Assembly: GCF_037176765.1 (NCBI RefSeq)
Contig: NC_090023.1
Location: 127,295,866 to 127,359,865, forward strand
Length of the DNA stretch: 64,000 nt
Source: Anolis sagrei
Taxonomy: Eukaryota > Chordata > Lepidosauria > Squamata > Anolidae
Direction: 5' to 3'
This document shows positions 23,386-35,737 of the stretch, piece after piece. The translations under genes were made by a program, and so were the position numbers. Within the stretch, counting starts at the first letter, position 1; each line of letters begins with the position of its first letter. A model generated the notes under the pieces. It made no database searches and was not told the origin of the DNA. It worked only from the letters and a program-made list of their open reading frames with translations.

Positions 23386-24940
23386 AGCCTCAACTGGAAT
23401 AAACTTTTGAATCAATGTGATTTAGATATTTGTAGATTTAGTATGCTTTTGGGATCTCTTCTTGTTCTGGGATTAATAATTTGGTTTGGATATCTATATT
23501 TAATGTAACATCTAGCTCTATTTCAAATAGGTATGGCTACAATCCTGTATTGTTTCTTAACATACTGGGGTTTTTTTTGCTGTATACAGAAAAACAAGAT
23601 TGTTTACTCACATTCTGCCTGCCAATAGATATAAAATTCAGCAGGTGGCAACCTTCACCTAGAATTGGCTGGCAGCTTGTTTTGCTTTAGGAAAACCAAC
23701 ATTATTATATCCTCTGGATTCACTGTCACTGCGGGCAAATAATTTCAGTTGAGGTACACATCCTATTGGAAAAATCTAACACAGGGATAGAGAAATTGAA
23801 AATGGCTCAAAACTGTTAAATGATATCTCCTGAAGTGGCAGGTTGTTCAAAAATACCCCTTCCCATATATTTTTAAAAAAGGAACTGAAACTACTTCTGG
23901 TTGGGGAATGATTGAAATTGTAATCCAACAACATCTGGAGGGGCCACATGTTCCCCATCCCTTGGGTAGAGCTTTCCTCCTCAAATGCAGGAAATGGAGA
24001 ATGTTTCACTGGCATTTATATAGATATATCTGGTAGTGGGAGGAAGGGGACCAGGTTTTTCCAACCCCCTGGCTTTTGTCAAATCTGTTACTTGGTTATC
24101 TGGTGAAGGAATTCAGTACAAAAATATATGGAGATATGCATCTATAGAGAGAAATAAATTACAAAGAGAAGATATAGATTTATAGCTAGGTAAGCATACA
24201 GATAGAAACCTTATCTTTATAATTTGACTGTTTTGACAACAGACAGAAGTTTGAAAAATTGACTTCTGTTCTTCCCACTTCTTTGTATGGTGTTCTTTGC
24301 GTTACCCACATCAAACTGCAGGGAAATGTATTTTATGCCCCTACCTTATGCCAGCAGTGATAGACTCCTTCACATTGAGAATATCACACACTAAATTACG
24401 TTACGCCCCCCATCCCTACAACCTAATCGACTCTTTCCACTTCCATTTAAGAGGGAATACTAGAATGGGAGTGATGGGAACCTTATGCTTTAAACGCCAT
24501 TGATCCAACAAGTGACGTGAAGCTTTCTTGTGAGTGTGCATCATGTGGTCAGTGTCTATATTTAAGTACAGTACAGAGTGAGCCAAGGAGGGTTTCCATC
24601 TTCTGCAGAGAGCTGAACAACAGCTGCTTGGCATACCTGCCAGAAGTACGTGTCCTGTACTTATTTGAACTGTTCTGGGCTATAGCTGGCTCTTCATTGG
24701 TAATTTCAGATCAGAATTCAGCCATATCCCAGAAAATATTTTTTAAGGCAGGTAACTAAACCAAATGCATACAACCTTATTTAAGACACACTTAAAGATG
24801 TATCTGAACATATAATAATGTGAATATAAGGAACAGGTTGCCATAAAGGCATGTTCTGATCACAAAAAATTGCAAGAACACATTGTAAATAATCTTTCTA
24901 AAGAGATTTATCACCTTTAAAAAATGACTATTTTAGATTG
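23386..24940. other. Intergenic, no gene recognised
   Basis: No exon or named repeat was recognised. Short frames at 24297-24759 lack domains. Confidence 0.35.
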
Positions 24941-25100
24941 CAGGGGTGCATCTATATTGTAGAATACATGCGGTTTGACACCCCTTGAACTGCCATGGCT
25001 CAATGCTATGGAATCATGGGAACTGTAGTTCTACGAGATCTTTAGCCTTCTTTGTCAAAGAGTGCTAGTGTATCACCAAAATACAAGTCCCATGACTTCT
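24941..25100. mobile_element. hAT-like MITE, CAGGGGTGCATCTA family, right end missing
   Basis: CAGGGGTGCATCTATATTGT, CATGGCTCAATGCTATGG and GGGAACTGTAGTTCTACGAG. The right terminal repeat is lost. Other copies: 39096, 45729, 54789. Confidence 0.7.
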
Positions 25101-25439
25101 TTAAAACTGTTTTTCATTGTTTTAGTGATTTTATACCACCATGTATACTTCTGTACTTCAAGCATAACTTGGATTATATTTATATTTATGTTTTTTTCTG
25201 AAGTCTTATTGATATTATTTGATCAAATTCTGCATTATATCACTTGATTGCTTTTGCTATGTCTCTCTTTGCTGTTTATGCCACCCCATTTGTTCTTAGA
25301 TTTTCATTCCTGTCCATTTTAGCTTACTCGCCCCAAGAATTGCAATGTTTCACGTTTCATTTCATGGGATGAAGGCAACATTCCCATAGTCTTCTCATGC
25401 ATCCAAATATCTTGGTTAAGTTCTGGGTGAGTGATAGGA

Positions 25440-25905
25440 TGAATGAATGAATGAATGAAACAAACTTTATTTATAGCCCCCCTCCTATCTCCCCAAAAGG
25501 ACTCAGGGCGACTTACAACAAATAAACAGTGGCAAACATTCAATGCCAAACAATAACATGCAAACAAAACAAATACAATTCAATAAATAGCAGAACAATT
25601 CAAGTAAATCAGATATGACACAATACACAAAATTACAAGCATGTTAAATCCTTAAAACATTTCTAGAATTAGGATAAAATTGTTGGGGGGGGGGGTGCCA
25701 AACCGCAGATTAACAGGGCGGATATTAACAGCTAGGCATATAGCTGTACTTAATCCTCTTCCTCTCCATAGGCTAAATTACATAGATGTGTCTTTGGTAG
25801 CTTTTAAAGGAGAGGAGGGAGGAGGCCATTTTTAATTCTTTAGAGAGGAAGTTCTAGAGGTGGGGAGTGGTCACAGAGAAGGACCTTTCTCGGAGGAACA
25901 AAAGT
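25440..25905 (-). mobile_element. L2 LINE, 3' half, degenerate
   Basis: (GAAT)n and TTTATTTATAGCCCCCCTCC at the left (3' end), GGCAAACATTCAATGCCAAA in the middle, and at 25750-25900 TCCTCTTCCTCTCCATAGGC and GTCACAGAGAAGGACCTTTC. The part around 25755 matches the tail fused to the POU relic at 36.1 kb. Confidence 0.75.
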
Positions 25906-26339
25906 CCATGGGAACTCAGAATTTTCTGAAGTTTATGCTCATTAGCCAAATATTTTCAACCTTTCATCTACTGAAACACTCAATGCATGATGAGCAACCT
26001 GCTTTTTCTCACACATGTTTTAGATTCATCCTTATGTTCTTGTTAGCTGCTGCTGATCCCTGGTTTTGTATATGTTTAAAAGATAAAATAGATGTATGTT
26101 GGACCTGGGAAATATTTCACTGATTTGGATGAAGGTCCTGAATGTAGTTGCAGTTCCTCCAAAAGACCAAACGTTCAGTTTGAAGGTTCTGATGGACTTC
26201 ACATTTCTTCTGGAGACAAATCAGTAAACTTTTTGCCAGCTTAGATGTGTTTTTCAACTGAAAGACGAACAGGAGGGAAATGAATTAACTTAGCTACAGA
26301 TTTGAAACATGCTCTCTGTGAGACTGCCTTTAATGACAG

Positions 26340-26720
26340 ATTGGAGATTTTGACTGGAACAGAATGCAGCTGCTTGCATTTTTGATGAGACCAGATGTTC
26401 AGATGATATATCATATATACTGTACCAGTTTGCTATCTTTCTATTCCAAATGTAAGGTGCAGGCAAGGGCTATAAAAGCCATAAATGTTTTGGGACCAGC
26501 TTGGTTGAAAGACTGCTTGTTCATGTGGAAATCAATCTCAGAAGCACTGCTCACAGGTCTGCCATGAAAATATGTTAGATTAGAAAGTATTAGAGGCAAA
26601 GTCTTCCTGATAGTGGCCAATAGATGTGAAACTGGCTCCTAAGGGAGATCAGTATCTTTCCATCTTTACTGGTTTTCAGACAGACACCTGTTAGTGGCCT
26701 AGGTCCCCCTATGCCTGTTT
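26340..26720 (+). mobile_element. L2-like LINE ORF2 fragment, old
   Basis: The translation holds KAINVLGPAWLKDCLFMW, matching the L2/CR1 'KALNGLAPSYLKD' region near the end of the reverse transcriptase protein. Frames are broken and no 3' tail was seen. Confidence 0.65.
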
Positions 26721-27550
26721 ATTTTCCCCCTTGGCAACTGCAGAGGTTGGTATTATTTTCCTTCTACTGCAATGAGCCCCCAAGATGTAAAATGTATCTG
26801 CTGCAACCCTATCTGGGAGCACAGAGAATATCAGAAAATCATCTCGCTATGTCCCCCAGCAGATAAAATATGATGATATCATCCATTGAGATCTCTAGAG
26901 GATGCTCGTTGATGTCAGTATATGACATTATCATTTTGGATCTAGCTTCAGGGATATCGTTGAATGCTTGTCTTATCCTTCTTCCTTCTAACCAGCCACA
27001 GAGTGATTGGGGAGGCTGCAACAGCAGTAAGCCTTCAGCATTAAGACCAGGAGTGATGAATAAATAACTGCAATGTGGTTCTGCACGTAGAACTATTGTG
27101 CTGCATAGTACCATAAAAGATGTCTGTGCTTAAAAGCTTTTTAAAATTTCGAACAACTCCAAAACATTTTTTTCAAAAATCTATTGCTTGGCTTTTGTGT
27201 TGTTTTCAGCTGCTGCTGTTTTAGTTTGATAGGTTTTTAATTGTAATTAGAATAGAACATTGCACTGGGAAAATTTGAGCTGGAAGGTCTATTGCTTTCT
27301 CTCTGCTTCTAGGGCTCTGGAAACATTCACATGGTTGCGCCCAATTTATTTTTGTGACAAGAGGAGGAGTTCCCACCAGACTATGTAATATAAAATAACA
27401 ATCTGAATAAATGACATGCCTGATCCATCAAGGAAGACTTGTCTGGACTTCCATGTGGGGGAATCACTCTCCAGACTGGAGTCAGATGGAATAAAAACAG
27501 ATACAATAACACAATATTATGCCCATCATCTAGCACTCTGTGTGTGATTA
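26721..27550. other. Intergenic, no gene recognised
   Basis: A 91-residue minus frame (26839-27114) overlaps a plus frame; neither shows a known domain. Confidence 0.35.
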
Positions 27551-27559
27551 TAGTGGTTG

Positions 27560-27930
27560 TTGTAGTTGATGATCTGCTGGATTGTGGTTGAAAATGATCC
27601 TTGAGGCCACATAATCCAACCTCCTCCTAGTGCAAAAATCCACCCTGAAAGCACATGGGTGGTGTCCATCTAACCCTGTTTGAAATGATGAAGAGTCCAA
27701 CATTTTTTGGGGTCCTTTGTTCCTCACAAACACTTCTTGCCTCCAAAATGCTCTTCCCAATGCTCAATCAGAACCCCCTTTGTTGTCATTTGAAAGCTTT
27801 GGACCATCTGAGGCAGCAGAAAACAAGCTTGTTCCATCTTCCACATAGCTGAAGAAGGCTGTAGGTACCTCCAACATCCTCTTATCCAGCCAAAACATAC
27901 ACAAATACTACTATTATCCCTCATAAGGTT
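27560..27930 (-). mobile_element. CR1 LINE 3' fragment, old
   Basis: Degenerate CR1 3' untranslated sequence in reverse: AATCCAACCTCCTCC, TGTCCATCTAACCCTGTTTG and GGCAGCAGAAAACAAGCTTG (compare 46610 and 47848). Confidence 0.7.
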
Positions 27931-28245
27931 GGGTACCCAACTCCTTTTGTATCTGAATATTTTTCAGCATGTCATTTGTCTGTAATGCCGCAAACCAGAT
28001 ACAATCCTCCTCGTGTGGACTGACACCAGATCCATGTCTTAACCATAGCTATATTTTTTAAATGGATGCTTGTGCTCAATTCTGAACAGAACTTGAGAAT
28101 GTAACCTTTTGGGGGGACTGCAGAAGCTTTCATAGCTATTGCCTGTGTTGGCTGGAGCATCCTGGAAGCTCTGATCCAAAGCAGTTACTTTTCTAAACTC
28201 TGGTTCTGAAAACATTGTATCTATCAAGGGTGGTTGTTGTTCTTG
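27931..28245. other. Intergenic, no gene recognised
   Basis: No gene; probably continues the CR1 relic on its right, becoming unrecognisable. Confidence 0.3.
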
Positions 28246-28475
28246 TTGTTGTTGTTCTAGTGTCAAGGGTGGTGGTAGTGGTTGTTCTTGTTTTCTGTCT
28301 TCAGATAATTTCCAACCTACAGTGATCCTAAGGTGAACCTATTGCAGGGGTTCCAGAGGCAGAGAGTGTGTGACTTACCCCAGGGTTACCTGGTGGGTGT
28401 CCAAGGCCGAGTGGGGATTCAGCCCTGGTCTCTGGAGTCATAGTACAACACTCAAACCACTATGCCATACTGCGT
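28246..28475 (-). repeat. MIR-like tRNA SINE
   Basis: Reverse copy with the (GTT)n tail complement at the left, TAAGGTGAACCTATTGCAGG, CCCCAGGGTTACCTGGTGGG, GCCGAGTGGGGATTC and AAACCACTATGCCATACTG. Confidence 0.78.
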
Positions 28476-29645
28476 AGGATGCTTTCAACAGACTTCCCCT
28501 GTGAATGGTGCAGTGAGATATGTGGCTTTCACAGATTGTCCGGGGAGTGTATGCAAAGTGTTCTGCTGACTGCTGCATGCATCCATCAGGCCCACAGTAT
28601 TGTCATCTTTGCAACCCAGACAATAGCCCAAAACAAAGCAACAGTGTCACAAAGGTAAGTATTGTGTCGTGATGCATGTTTATATAATAAGTGGTTTTGA
28701 TTACATTGATTGATTGATCATGTTCTGGATCTAAAAATCCATGCAGACAGCAAATTACATTAACCTTGCTCTCTTTCCTTCTTTGGCCCATATGCAAAAG
28801 ATCTGTCGATTTTTTTTGTGGTCAAAATGTGGTCAGATCTTCATTGGAAAGTGACATATTGAAACTGAAGTGGGGGAGAAGCTATTGCTGTGCTTCCAGC
28901 TAGTATTTGCCCAACGAAAGCTTCAGGGTTGCTATGCGACGTCTCCCCCTCCGCCCTTTTTCCCCAGCCTGGTTGCCATAGTGCTCTCTGCCAGAACTAT
29001 CAAATTACAAAGAGGAGGCATTACTCATTAAAAATTAGAGCTACAGAGGCAAATAAACATTTTGAAGCATTTCCATTTAATTCCTTTCCCTTTCAACTGG
29101 AATAATCCGGCTACAAGTGGCATTGTTCCATTCTTCCTCTCAGTAGCACAATTGTTTTATTTACTATTTGATGTGTGTTGTTTGTTTGTTTCCTCCCTTT
29201 TTAAACTATCAATCTCGGTTCAATGTCCAATTTTAACTGTTATTAACCACATTGGAAAGCTTTTGCTGAAACAATAATATATAATTCAAAACTGCATAAA
29301 TAAAATTATGAATAAGAGAAGGGAAACCAAACAATCATTTGGCTATAGATTTCTGAATATAGTAGACAAGATCCAACATTTCCAGTACATGCCTGTTGAA
29401 CTGGGACTTTTCCCCATCACTGTCCCATGATAGTTCTCCATGGCACTAAAAAATTGCTCTGAAGAGTTTCCTTGTCCTCTGAAGCAGATTTTTGCAATTC
29501 TGAAGGCTTCTGGAGATCTGATGTTTCTGTTAATAGCAGGAGGATCTAGCACAAACACATTAAATCCTCTAGTATAAATGAAGTTCATAGAAATCCATTT
29601 TGAGAGACCCATGCTGAGCTTTTAATTTATGTATGGTCAGTAAAA
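28476..29645. other. Intergenic, no gene recognised
   Basis: Short frames without domains. The stretch 28880-28990 is more GC-rich than its surroundings but has no identifiable function. Confidence 0.35.
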
Positions 29646-29647
29646 GT

Positions 29648-29856
29648 GCAATGGGTTAAACCCTTGTGCCAGCTGAACTGCTGACTTGAAAGTCGGCAGT
29701 TCAAATCCATGAGATGGGGTGAGCTCCTGTCTGTCAGCTCCAAATTCCCATGCGGGGACATGAGAGAAGACTCCCACAGGATGGTAACATATCTGGGCAT
29801 CCCCTGGGCAACGTCTTACAGTTTCTCAAGTTGCTCTTGACACACACAAAAAAGTA
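29648..29856 (+). repeat. tRNA-derived SINE, second lizard family
   Basis: CAATGGGTTAAACCCTTGTG, GGCAGTTCAAATCCATGAGA, GCGGGGACATGAGAGAAGAC, CCCTGGGCAACGTC, TTTCTCAAGTTGCTCTTGAC, A-rich tail. Head slightly truncated and an internal segment is lost. Confidence 0.82.
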
Positions 29857-30580
29857 AATATATTTATATTAAGACACAGACAAGGCCACATTTATAGAAA
29901 TGTAGTCCTTTTTTGGTTGGCATCCTGTTAATGACATACTGTATGCAAAAGTTGTCCTATACATGCAGGGTAACTTATTGTTCACAGCGCAATGGACGTT
30001 TTAATCTTACAGTGATGGAAGCAAAACTGTGCACGCAGTAACATGGTGCATTGCAGTTGCACATTCCAGCTTCACAAGTGCAGTTGTAAATTGTGCATTC
30101 CACATGCAGACTCTGCATTTTCCAATGGCTCCCAGTCATTTATATGTGTTATGCAGTGTTGCTTCATGAATGCTGTGTAGTACTGGCCTAGCATATCTCT
30201 GTGTGCAGATCTTTATGCCATGCTGAGGGGATGTTAGGTTGCAGTCTTCATTTGTTAAGGGAATCAAAACAAATACCTAAGATGACAGGTTCCAACTGTC
30301 CCTGGTCTATATTCCAGTTGTTTGAGCTGTATGCATGTCTATATAACTCACCTGCATAAAGTACTGGTCACATCTTTGTGTGTATTGTGTGTGTATATGT
30401 TTTACCTGTCCTGTGCTACAAAATTTTACTAAAATCCATTTTCAAAAAAATACCATGTGGACACAAAGAATATAGTGCATGATGACCCCATTATCCATTG
30501 ATTCAGTATCCATAGTTATACTTACTATTGCTCCTTAGAATATCCCCCAACTCATGGGCTGTATTTGTGGACCCATCCAG
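29857..30580. other. Intergenic, no gene recognised
   Basis: The region near 30485-30560 (TTATCCATTGATTCAGTATC) may be a worn Tigger/MER2-type fragment; unconfirmed. Confidence 0.3.
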
Positions 30581-30720
30581 GGCCCCTTCTACACAGCTGA
30601 ATAAAATCCCACATTATCTGCTTTGAAATGGAATATATGGCAGTGTGGACTCAGATAACCCAGTTCAAAGCAGATATTGTGGGATTTTCTGCCTTGATAT
30701 TCTGTGTTATATGGCCTAGG
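30581..30720. mobile_element. MITE, GGGCCCTTCCACACAG family
   Basis: GGCCCCTTCTACACAGCTGA at the left; ATTTTCTGCCTTGATATTCT and TTATATGGCC near the right, where the terminal repeat is worn. Confidence 0.7.
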
Positions 30721-32565
30721 TCTCTAGTATGATTCTATGGTATGTTTCTAGCGAGTCAAAACATAGGGATCATTGTTATTCACAGTTTCGAGTATCAACA
30801 CTGGTGAGTCTTAGCACGTGTTTCCCAAAGATACGGTGGATGCACTGTACATGCATTTTTTCCTTGTTATTCCCTCTGTTGATCAAAGTAGAGAAGCCAT
30901 TGTAAGGTTGAGTCTGGAGGAATGCAACAATCTGTCCATGTGGATACTTCTGCTCCTAGACTATATTGCCGAACTGGGTCAAAATCCTGAGAAATCTAGG
31001 ATGAAATGTGTTAATTTATTAATGAAAACATTGCTGTCCTATATTTCCTTTATATCTGTAAAACAACTAGACCACAAAGGAATGTTTATAAAGAACACCC
31101 ATCATAAATAACATTTTGAAACCAAGATGACGACAGTGTTGGGACTCTTTGTTTGCTGGGGCACTAAATGAGAGTTTTAAAGGACCCCCTTTAAATGGCA
31201 AAGCACAGGATTACATAGAATGTCACCATGGCTATTAAAGTGACATTGTGGGGCTCTGTTTCAGTCACGTGAAAGGACACTTTCCCCTCTCCTGTTATAG
31301 TGTGAACTTTTTTACCGCATAGACATCCCTTTAGCAGTTTGTTTTGAGTGCAAGGTCCGCCATAATCAAATAAAAGCTTAGGTCAGTTTTTCAGATGCCC
31401 TCCTTGCTTCTCATAGAGGACTCCTATAAGCAGATTCTAAAATGAGATATTCTTAGCATAAGCAGACCTCTGATTCTTCCAAATTTAACAAGCATGATGC
31501 TCTTTCTAAATCAGTTTAACTGGGCTCAAGGCAGAAGACATAGGCCTATTCCCCAACTAGAAAAAAATCATTGAATCAGTCAGATTTACTTAAAAGTTTA
31601 CATCCAGTACTCGATTTAGTGGTTCTAGTCTAGATGGGAGGAGCAATTGGATTTAGATGATAATACTCTGAAGTGAATGAAGGTTGTTGTGTTTTCTGGA
31701 TTGTGTGTCTTATTTTGTTACTTAATACTACTTCTTAAAAACTGAATGGATCTAGCATAGCTGCAGTGCTTGTTGAATTTTGCAGTGTCCTCACTTGCCC
31801 TTTAATTAATCGTGTCCTGAACATCAGCCTATTTGAAGGAGTACCTAAAGTCTGGGCTGCTGGCCAATTTACTAAACATTATACTGAGTCTTGCCTCTTT
31901 CTGCTGGTCTGTGCTTGCTTTGCATTTTGTCCTTGGCAAGTGATCTCTTTGCTTCCTGCAGGTATAAATAGTCAGCAGGTATATCTAGATTTTTTAAAAA
32001 AAATAAACTAGGTGACCTAGATGTCCTAGCTATATTCTGAATCCTTTGAATTGTTGGTTCTTTGTTAGTAAGATACTTACTTGGGCTGTATAGATAAATA
32101 CATAGTGTAGATGGCAGAAGAGACAGTGTTTACAATACAAGATTTGCTTGGCTGGATTCTTCAGTTTACAGTATGCCGTATTAGTTGCTGTGTCAAATGC
32201 TTAGTGCTCCAGAATGGTCTATAAAGACCTCCTGTCTTTCTGCATCCCCGATCCTTTCTAAACTACTGGGACTTCACTAGCAGAACCTTAGACAATTTTG
32301 TTTAATTTCCCTGTGCCTTTTTTAAACCTCAGGAATCTTAGCAGCAGTTCCTTACCACTTTCCTGTTTCCTTCCACTTTTTTCCTGCCCCAGGAAACTTA
32401 GCATCAGAGTCCTTTCCTGTTTTCTCCCTCTTTAAAACAATTACTTGCAGGAGAATAATGGCAGGCCTACTGTTTTTCCTTTTGGGAAGCCCACTATTTG
32501 TAATTTCTGCTTAAAAGTGGTCACCAGAACCTGGGAAATAACCAAGAGCACTATACAAATTTGAT
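30721..32565. other. Intergenic, no gene recognised
   Basis: Largest frame is 97 residues (30818-31111) with no known domain. AT-rich throughout. Confidence 0.35.
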
Positions 32566-32568
32566 CAA

Positions 32569-32906
32569 CAGTAGAGTCTAGCTTATCCGATATAAACAGG
32601 ATGGCAGAACGTTGGATATGTGAAAATTTTGGACAATAATGAGGGATGAAGGAAAAGCCTATTAAATGTCAAATTACGTTATGATTTTACAAATTAAGCA
32701 CCAAAAATCATGTTTTACAACAAACATGAAAAAGCAAAAAAGTAGTTCAATGCACAGTAACGTCATGTAGTAATTACTGTATTTACGAATTTAGCATCAA
32801 AACTTTGCAATGTATTGAAACAGCTGTGGATCCGGATGGGAGGCAGACTGCATTGGATAATACAGAACGCTGGATGAGCGAAGGTTGGATAAGCAAGACT
32901 CTACTG
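32569..32906. mobile_element. Tigger/pogo-type MITE
   Basis: Terminal inverted repeats CAGTAGAGTCTAGCTTATCC and GGATAAGCAAGACTCTACTG, TA directly after the right end (32907-32908), AT-rich interior (GCACCAAAAATCATG). A second copy in the opposite orientation lies at 56198-56512. No transposase coding capacity. Confidence 0.85.
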
Positions 32907-32908
32907 TA

Positions 32909-33400
32909 TTATTTATTTATTTATTTAAAACATTTATATTCCTCCCTTCTCACCCCGAAGGGGACTCAGGGCGGAGCACCGCATATATACGGCAAACATT
33001 CAATGCCGGGACATGAATTCATTCTATGCATACATAAACATTAAAAACATTTGTCTCAATATTAAAATACACTGTTTAAAACCATATTTATCATCTGCTT
33101 CTAATCTAATTGGCCTGGTAAGGTTTCCTATCGCTGCTTTATTGCGCTGTCCCGAAAGCTTGGTCCCACAGCCAAGTTTTTACCATCCTTCTGAAGGACA
33201 GGAGGGAGCGGGCCTATCCGATCTCACCCGGAAGGGAGTTCCATAGCCAGGGGGCAATCACCGAGAAGGCCCTCTCTCGTCCTCACCAATCGCTCCTGTG
33301 ACAATGGTGGGACGGAAAGCAGGGCCTCCCCAGAGGATCGTAATCTCTGCAATGGTTCATAGAGGAGATGCATTCTGTACTAAGATTTCTCAAGTTTTAC
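32909..33400 (-). mobile_element. L2 LINE, 3' part
   Basis: Reversed: (TTTA)n and CATTTATATTCCTCCCTTCT at the left, GGCAAACATTCAATGCCGGG in the middle. On the minus strand the segment around 33215-33275 encodes AFSVIAPWLWNSLPGEI, the C-terminal motif of L2 ORF2. The tail abuts the Tigger-type element with only the TA between. Confidence 0.85.
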
Positions 33401-34080
33401 AGTTATCCTCCCCTTTTAAAATCCTAGCACATGCACACATTGAGAGTGTTTACTTGAAACTTGGTACTGCAGCTTGGAAGAATAGTGATTATTAGCCCTT
33501 CTCCTCCCCTTCCTCCCCCCCCCCCCCCTCCTCTTCCTCTTCTTTTTGCACTGGATGTAGTCAGATTTGTAAAGGAGTTATCTATCCACAGTGTGCATTC
33601 TTCCTCCCAAAATAGGCTTTGCACCTTGGATAACATTTAAAAGGCTTGACTAAATTTCAGAGCCTAGTTCTTCTTTCACCACATATAACAGCAGCTTCTC
33701 TTATATGGCAACAACAACAAAAAAACCTCTGAAATATTGTGAGGTATCTTCATGATATCTTGACAACTTTATGACTGCCGTAGACACATGGACACTTTCT
33801 TTCACTATTTTAAATGCCTCGATACAGTGGGGGGAAGCTGGAAAATTGACAATGGCTTTTTATTCCAAAAGGCTAACTTCATGGTTTTCTACAACATCAA
33901 ACAGCTTCTTGTTCTGTTAAAGATGCTATTCAGCAGAAGTGTTTCATCCGGTCTTCCAGTGTAGTTATTTTTCAAAAAACTACAGATCTGTGAAATTCAA
34001 ATGATTAATTATTTCTAACGCCTAGACACTGAAGGCATCTTCGAATTATGCAGAGTCATATGGTGCTATACTATAAGACT
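33401..34080. other. Intergenic, no gene recognised
   Basis: Contains a C12 run at about 33517-33528 within a pyrimidine-rich tract (33500-33545). No gene. Confidence 0.4.
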
Positions 34081-34120
34081 TTATAAGATCAACTCTGTGT
34101 ACCTTTACTTCAAACAATGG

Positions 34121-34424
34121 ATAAAGTAAAGGTTTTCCCCTGACATCAAGTCTAGTCATTATCTCAATTTCTCAGCCAAAGAGACGGCATTGTCCGTAGA
34201 CACCTCCAAGGTCATGTGGCTGGCATGACTGCATGGAGCGCTGTTACCTTCCCGCAGAAGCAGTACCTATTGATCTACTTATATTTGCATATATTTGAAC
34301 TGCTAGGTTGCCAGAAGCTGGGACTAACAGCAAGAGCTCACCCCGCTCCCTGTATTAAAATCACCGACTGTTCAGTCAACAAGTTCAGCATCTCAGCGGC
34401 TTAACCACTGTGCCACCAGAGGGT
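34121..34424 (-). repeat. Sauria-type tRNA SINE with a 36-bp flanking duplication
   Basis: Reverse SINE copy: AAAGTAAAGGTTTTCCCCTG at the left and TTAACCACTGTGCCACCAGA at the right. The same 36 bases occur at 34084-34119 and 34449-34484. Between the SINE head and the right duplication lie about 24 extra bases containing AAGGTACACAG, an inverted copy of CTGTGTACCTT from the duplication. Confidence 0.85.
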
Positions 34425-34499
34425 TGAAGGTACACAGTGTTGCTCTTGTAAGATCAACTCTGTGTACCTTTACTTCAAACAATGAATAATTGCTTTTAA

Positions 34500-34985
34500 T
34501 ATTGTTTTTTATTGTGTTGTTAAATGTGTTTTATTGGTCTTTTGTTTTATGATTGAATGTTTATACTATTTACTTTTTTCAATTTATTTATTTCGGAGGC
34601 ACTGAAGAGTTGCCTTTTATCTTGGAAGCTGCCCTGTGTCCCCATGGGGAGATGGGGCAGGAATTCAGGCCCGTAGTCAAGGGTGGGGCTTGAGGGGCTT
34701 CAGCCCCCCCCCCCCGAAATTCTCAGGGTGGTCCGCGAGAAGGCCTTACTGGTACATTATTTAAACAGTTATGTTTATCCATATCATCATCTGATCACCA
34801 TGCTCAATATATCCCATATGCATGGGGGTATTGGGATAATGATACAAAAGGTTTGCTAGGGTAGATCCTGAGCCCCCCCCCCCCCCGCCCCCCGAATCTA
34901 ACTCAGCCCCCTCTCCCCGAATCAAAATCCTGGCTACGGGCCTGTGCAGGATATAAATAATGTTTGATTGATTGATTGATAATAC
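34500..34985 (+). mobile_element. L2 LINE 3' end, split by a hAT element
   Basis: GCTGCCCTGTGTCCCCATGG leads to GGGGCAGGA, then the hAT insertion, then ATATAAATAATG and a (GATT)n tail. The two parts join into one L2 3' end when the insertion is set aside. Confidence 0.78.
34666..34944. mobile_element. hAT-type MITE with C-rich ends
   Basis: Starts CAGGCCCGTAGTCAAGG and ends CCTGGCTACGGGCCTG. It has C runs near both ends. GCAGGA lies close to both boundaries, but the 8-bp duplication is blurred. A second copy in the opposite orientation at 52488-52774 has a perfect 8-bp duplication, which sets the class. Confidence 0.82.
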
Positions 34986-34989
34986 ATTA

Positions 34990-35735
34990 AAGAACACAAT
35001 CCCAGACTTGTAGAGACAAGCGAATATCACCTTAATTCCTAAAGAAGGAAAAGACCCGGAGTAGCCAAAGAATTATTATTATAGACCTATTTGTTGAAAA
35101 ATGAGTTTAGCTGTGATCCTAGCAAAGAGCACCCGGTGGTGCAATGGGTTAAACTCTTGTGCCAGCAGGACTGAAAACTGACAGGTAGGAGGTTCAAATC
35201 CGGGAAAAGTATTGATGAGCTCCTTCCGTCAGCTCCAGCTCCCCATGCAGGGACATGTGAGAAGCCTCCCACAAGGATGATAAAGCATCAAAAACATCCA
35301 GGAATCCCCGGAGCAACATCCTTGCAAACGGCCAATCCTCTCACACCAGAAGCAACTTGCAGTTTCTCAAGTCACTCCTGACATGAAAAAAAGCCAGACT
35401 GAAAAAAGGTTCTACAGACCTTAAAACACGAGGATCAGACAGGATTCCTACCAAAGAGACACCTAACTGACAATATCAGATGTGCTTTAATCATTCTAGA
35501 CTAGTACATGGCTCATGATGAAAAGCAGGCTGCTTTGATATTTTTAGATAACAAAAAAGTATCGGACCACATGTCGTGGTCGTTTATGTGGCATGTCATG
35601 AAGAAGATGGACTTTGGGCCAAACTTCCAAACATGGATTAAACAGGTCTATGACAAGCAAAGTAAGCATGAGCAAAACTGTTTTCCTATATCTAATGCAT
35701 ACATGGTAATCTTTATGTGAGGTCTATGTTTGTAA
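34990..35735 (+). mobile_element. L1-type LINE ORF2 fragment, split by a SINE
   Basis: Frames around the SINE encode ANITLIPKEGKDP-like and then QTGFLPKR-like pieces before the SINE and KKMDFGPNFQTWIKQVYDK after it, the reverse transcriptase finger/palm region of L1 (family motif 'AFDRVSWxF'). Here the motif reads KVSDHMSWSFMW. Several stops; no 3' end was seen. Confidence 0.8.
35128..35394 (+). repeat. tRNA-derived SINE inserted in L1
   Basis: GAGCACCCGGTGGTGCAATG, GAGGTTCAAATCCGGGA, GCAACATCCTTGCAAACGGC and CAGTTTCTCAAGTCACTCCT plus an A-rich tail. It interrupts the L1 frame and is therefore younger than that L1 copy. Confidence 0.85.
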
Positions 35736-35737
35736 CA

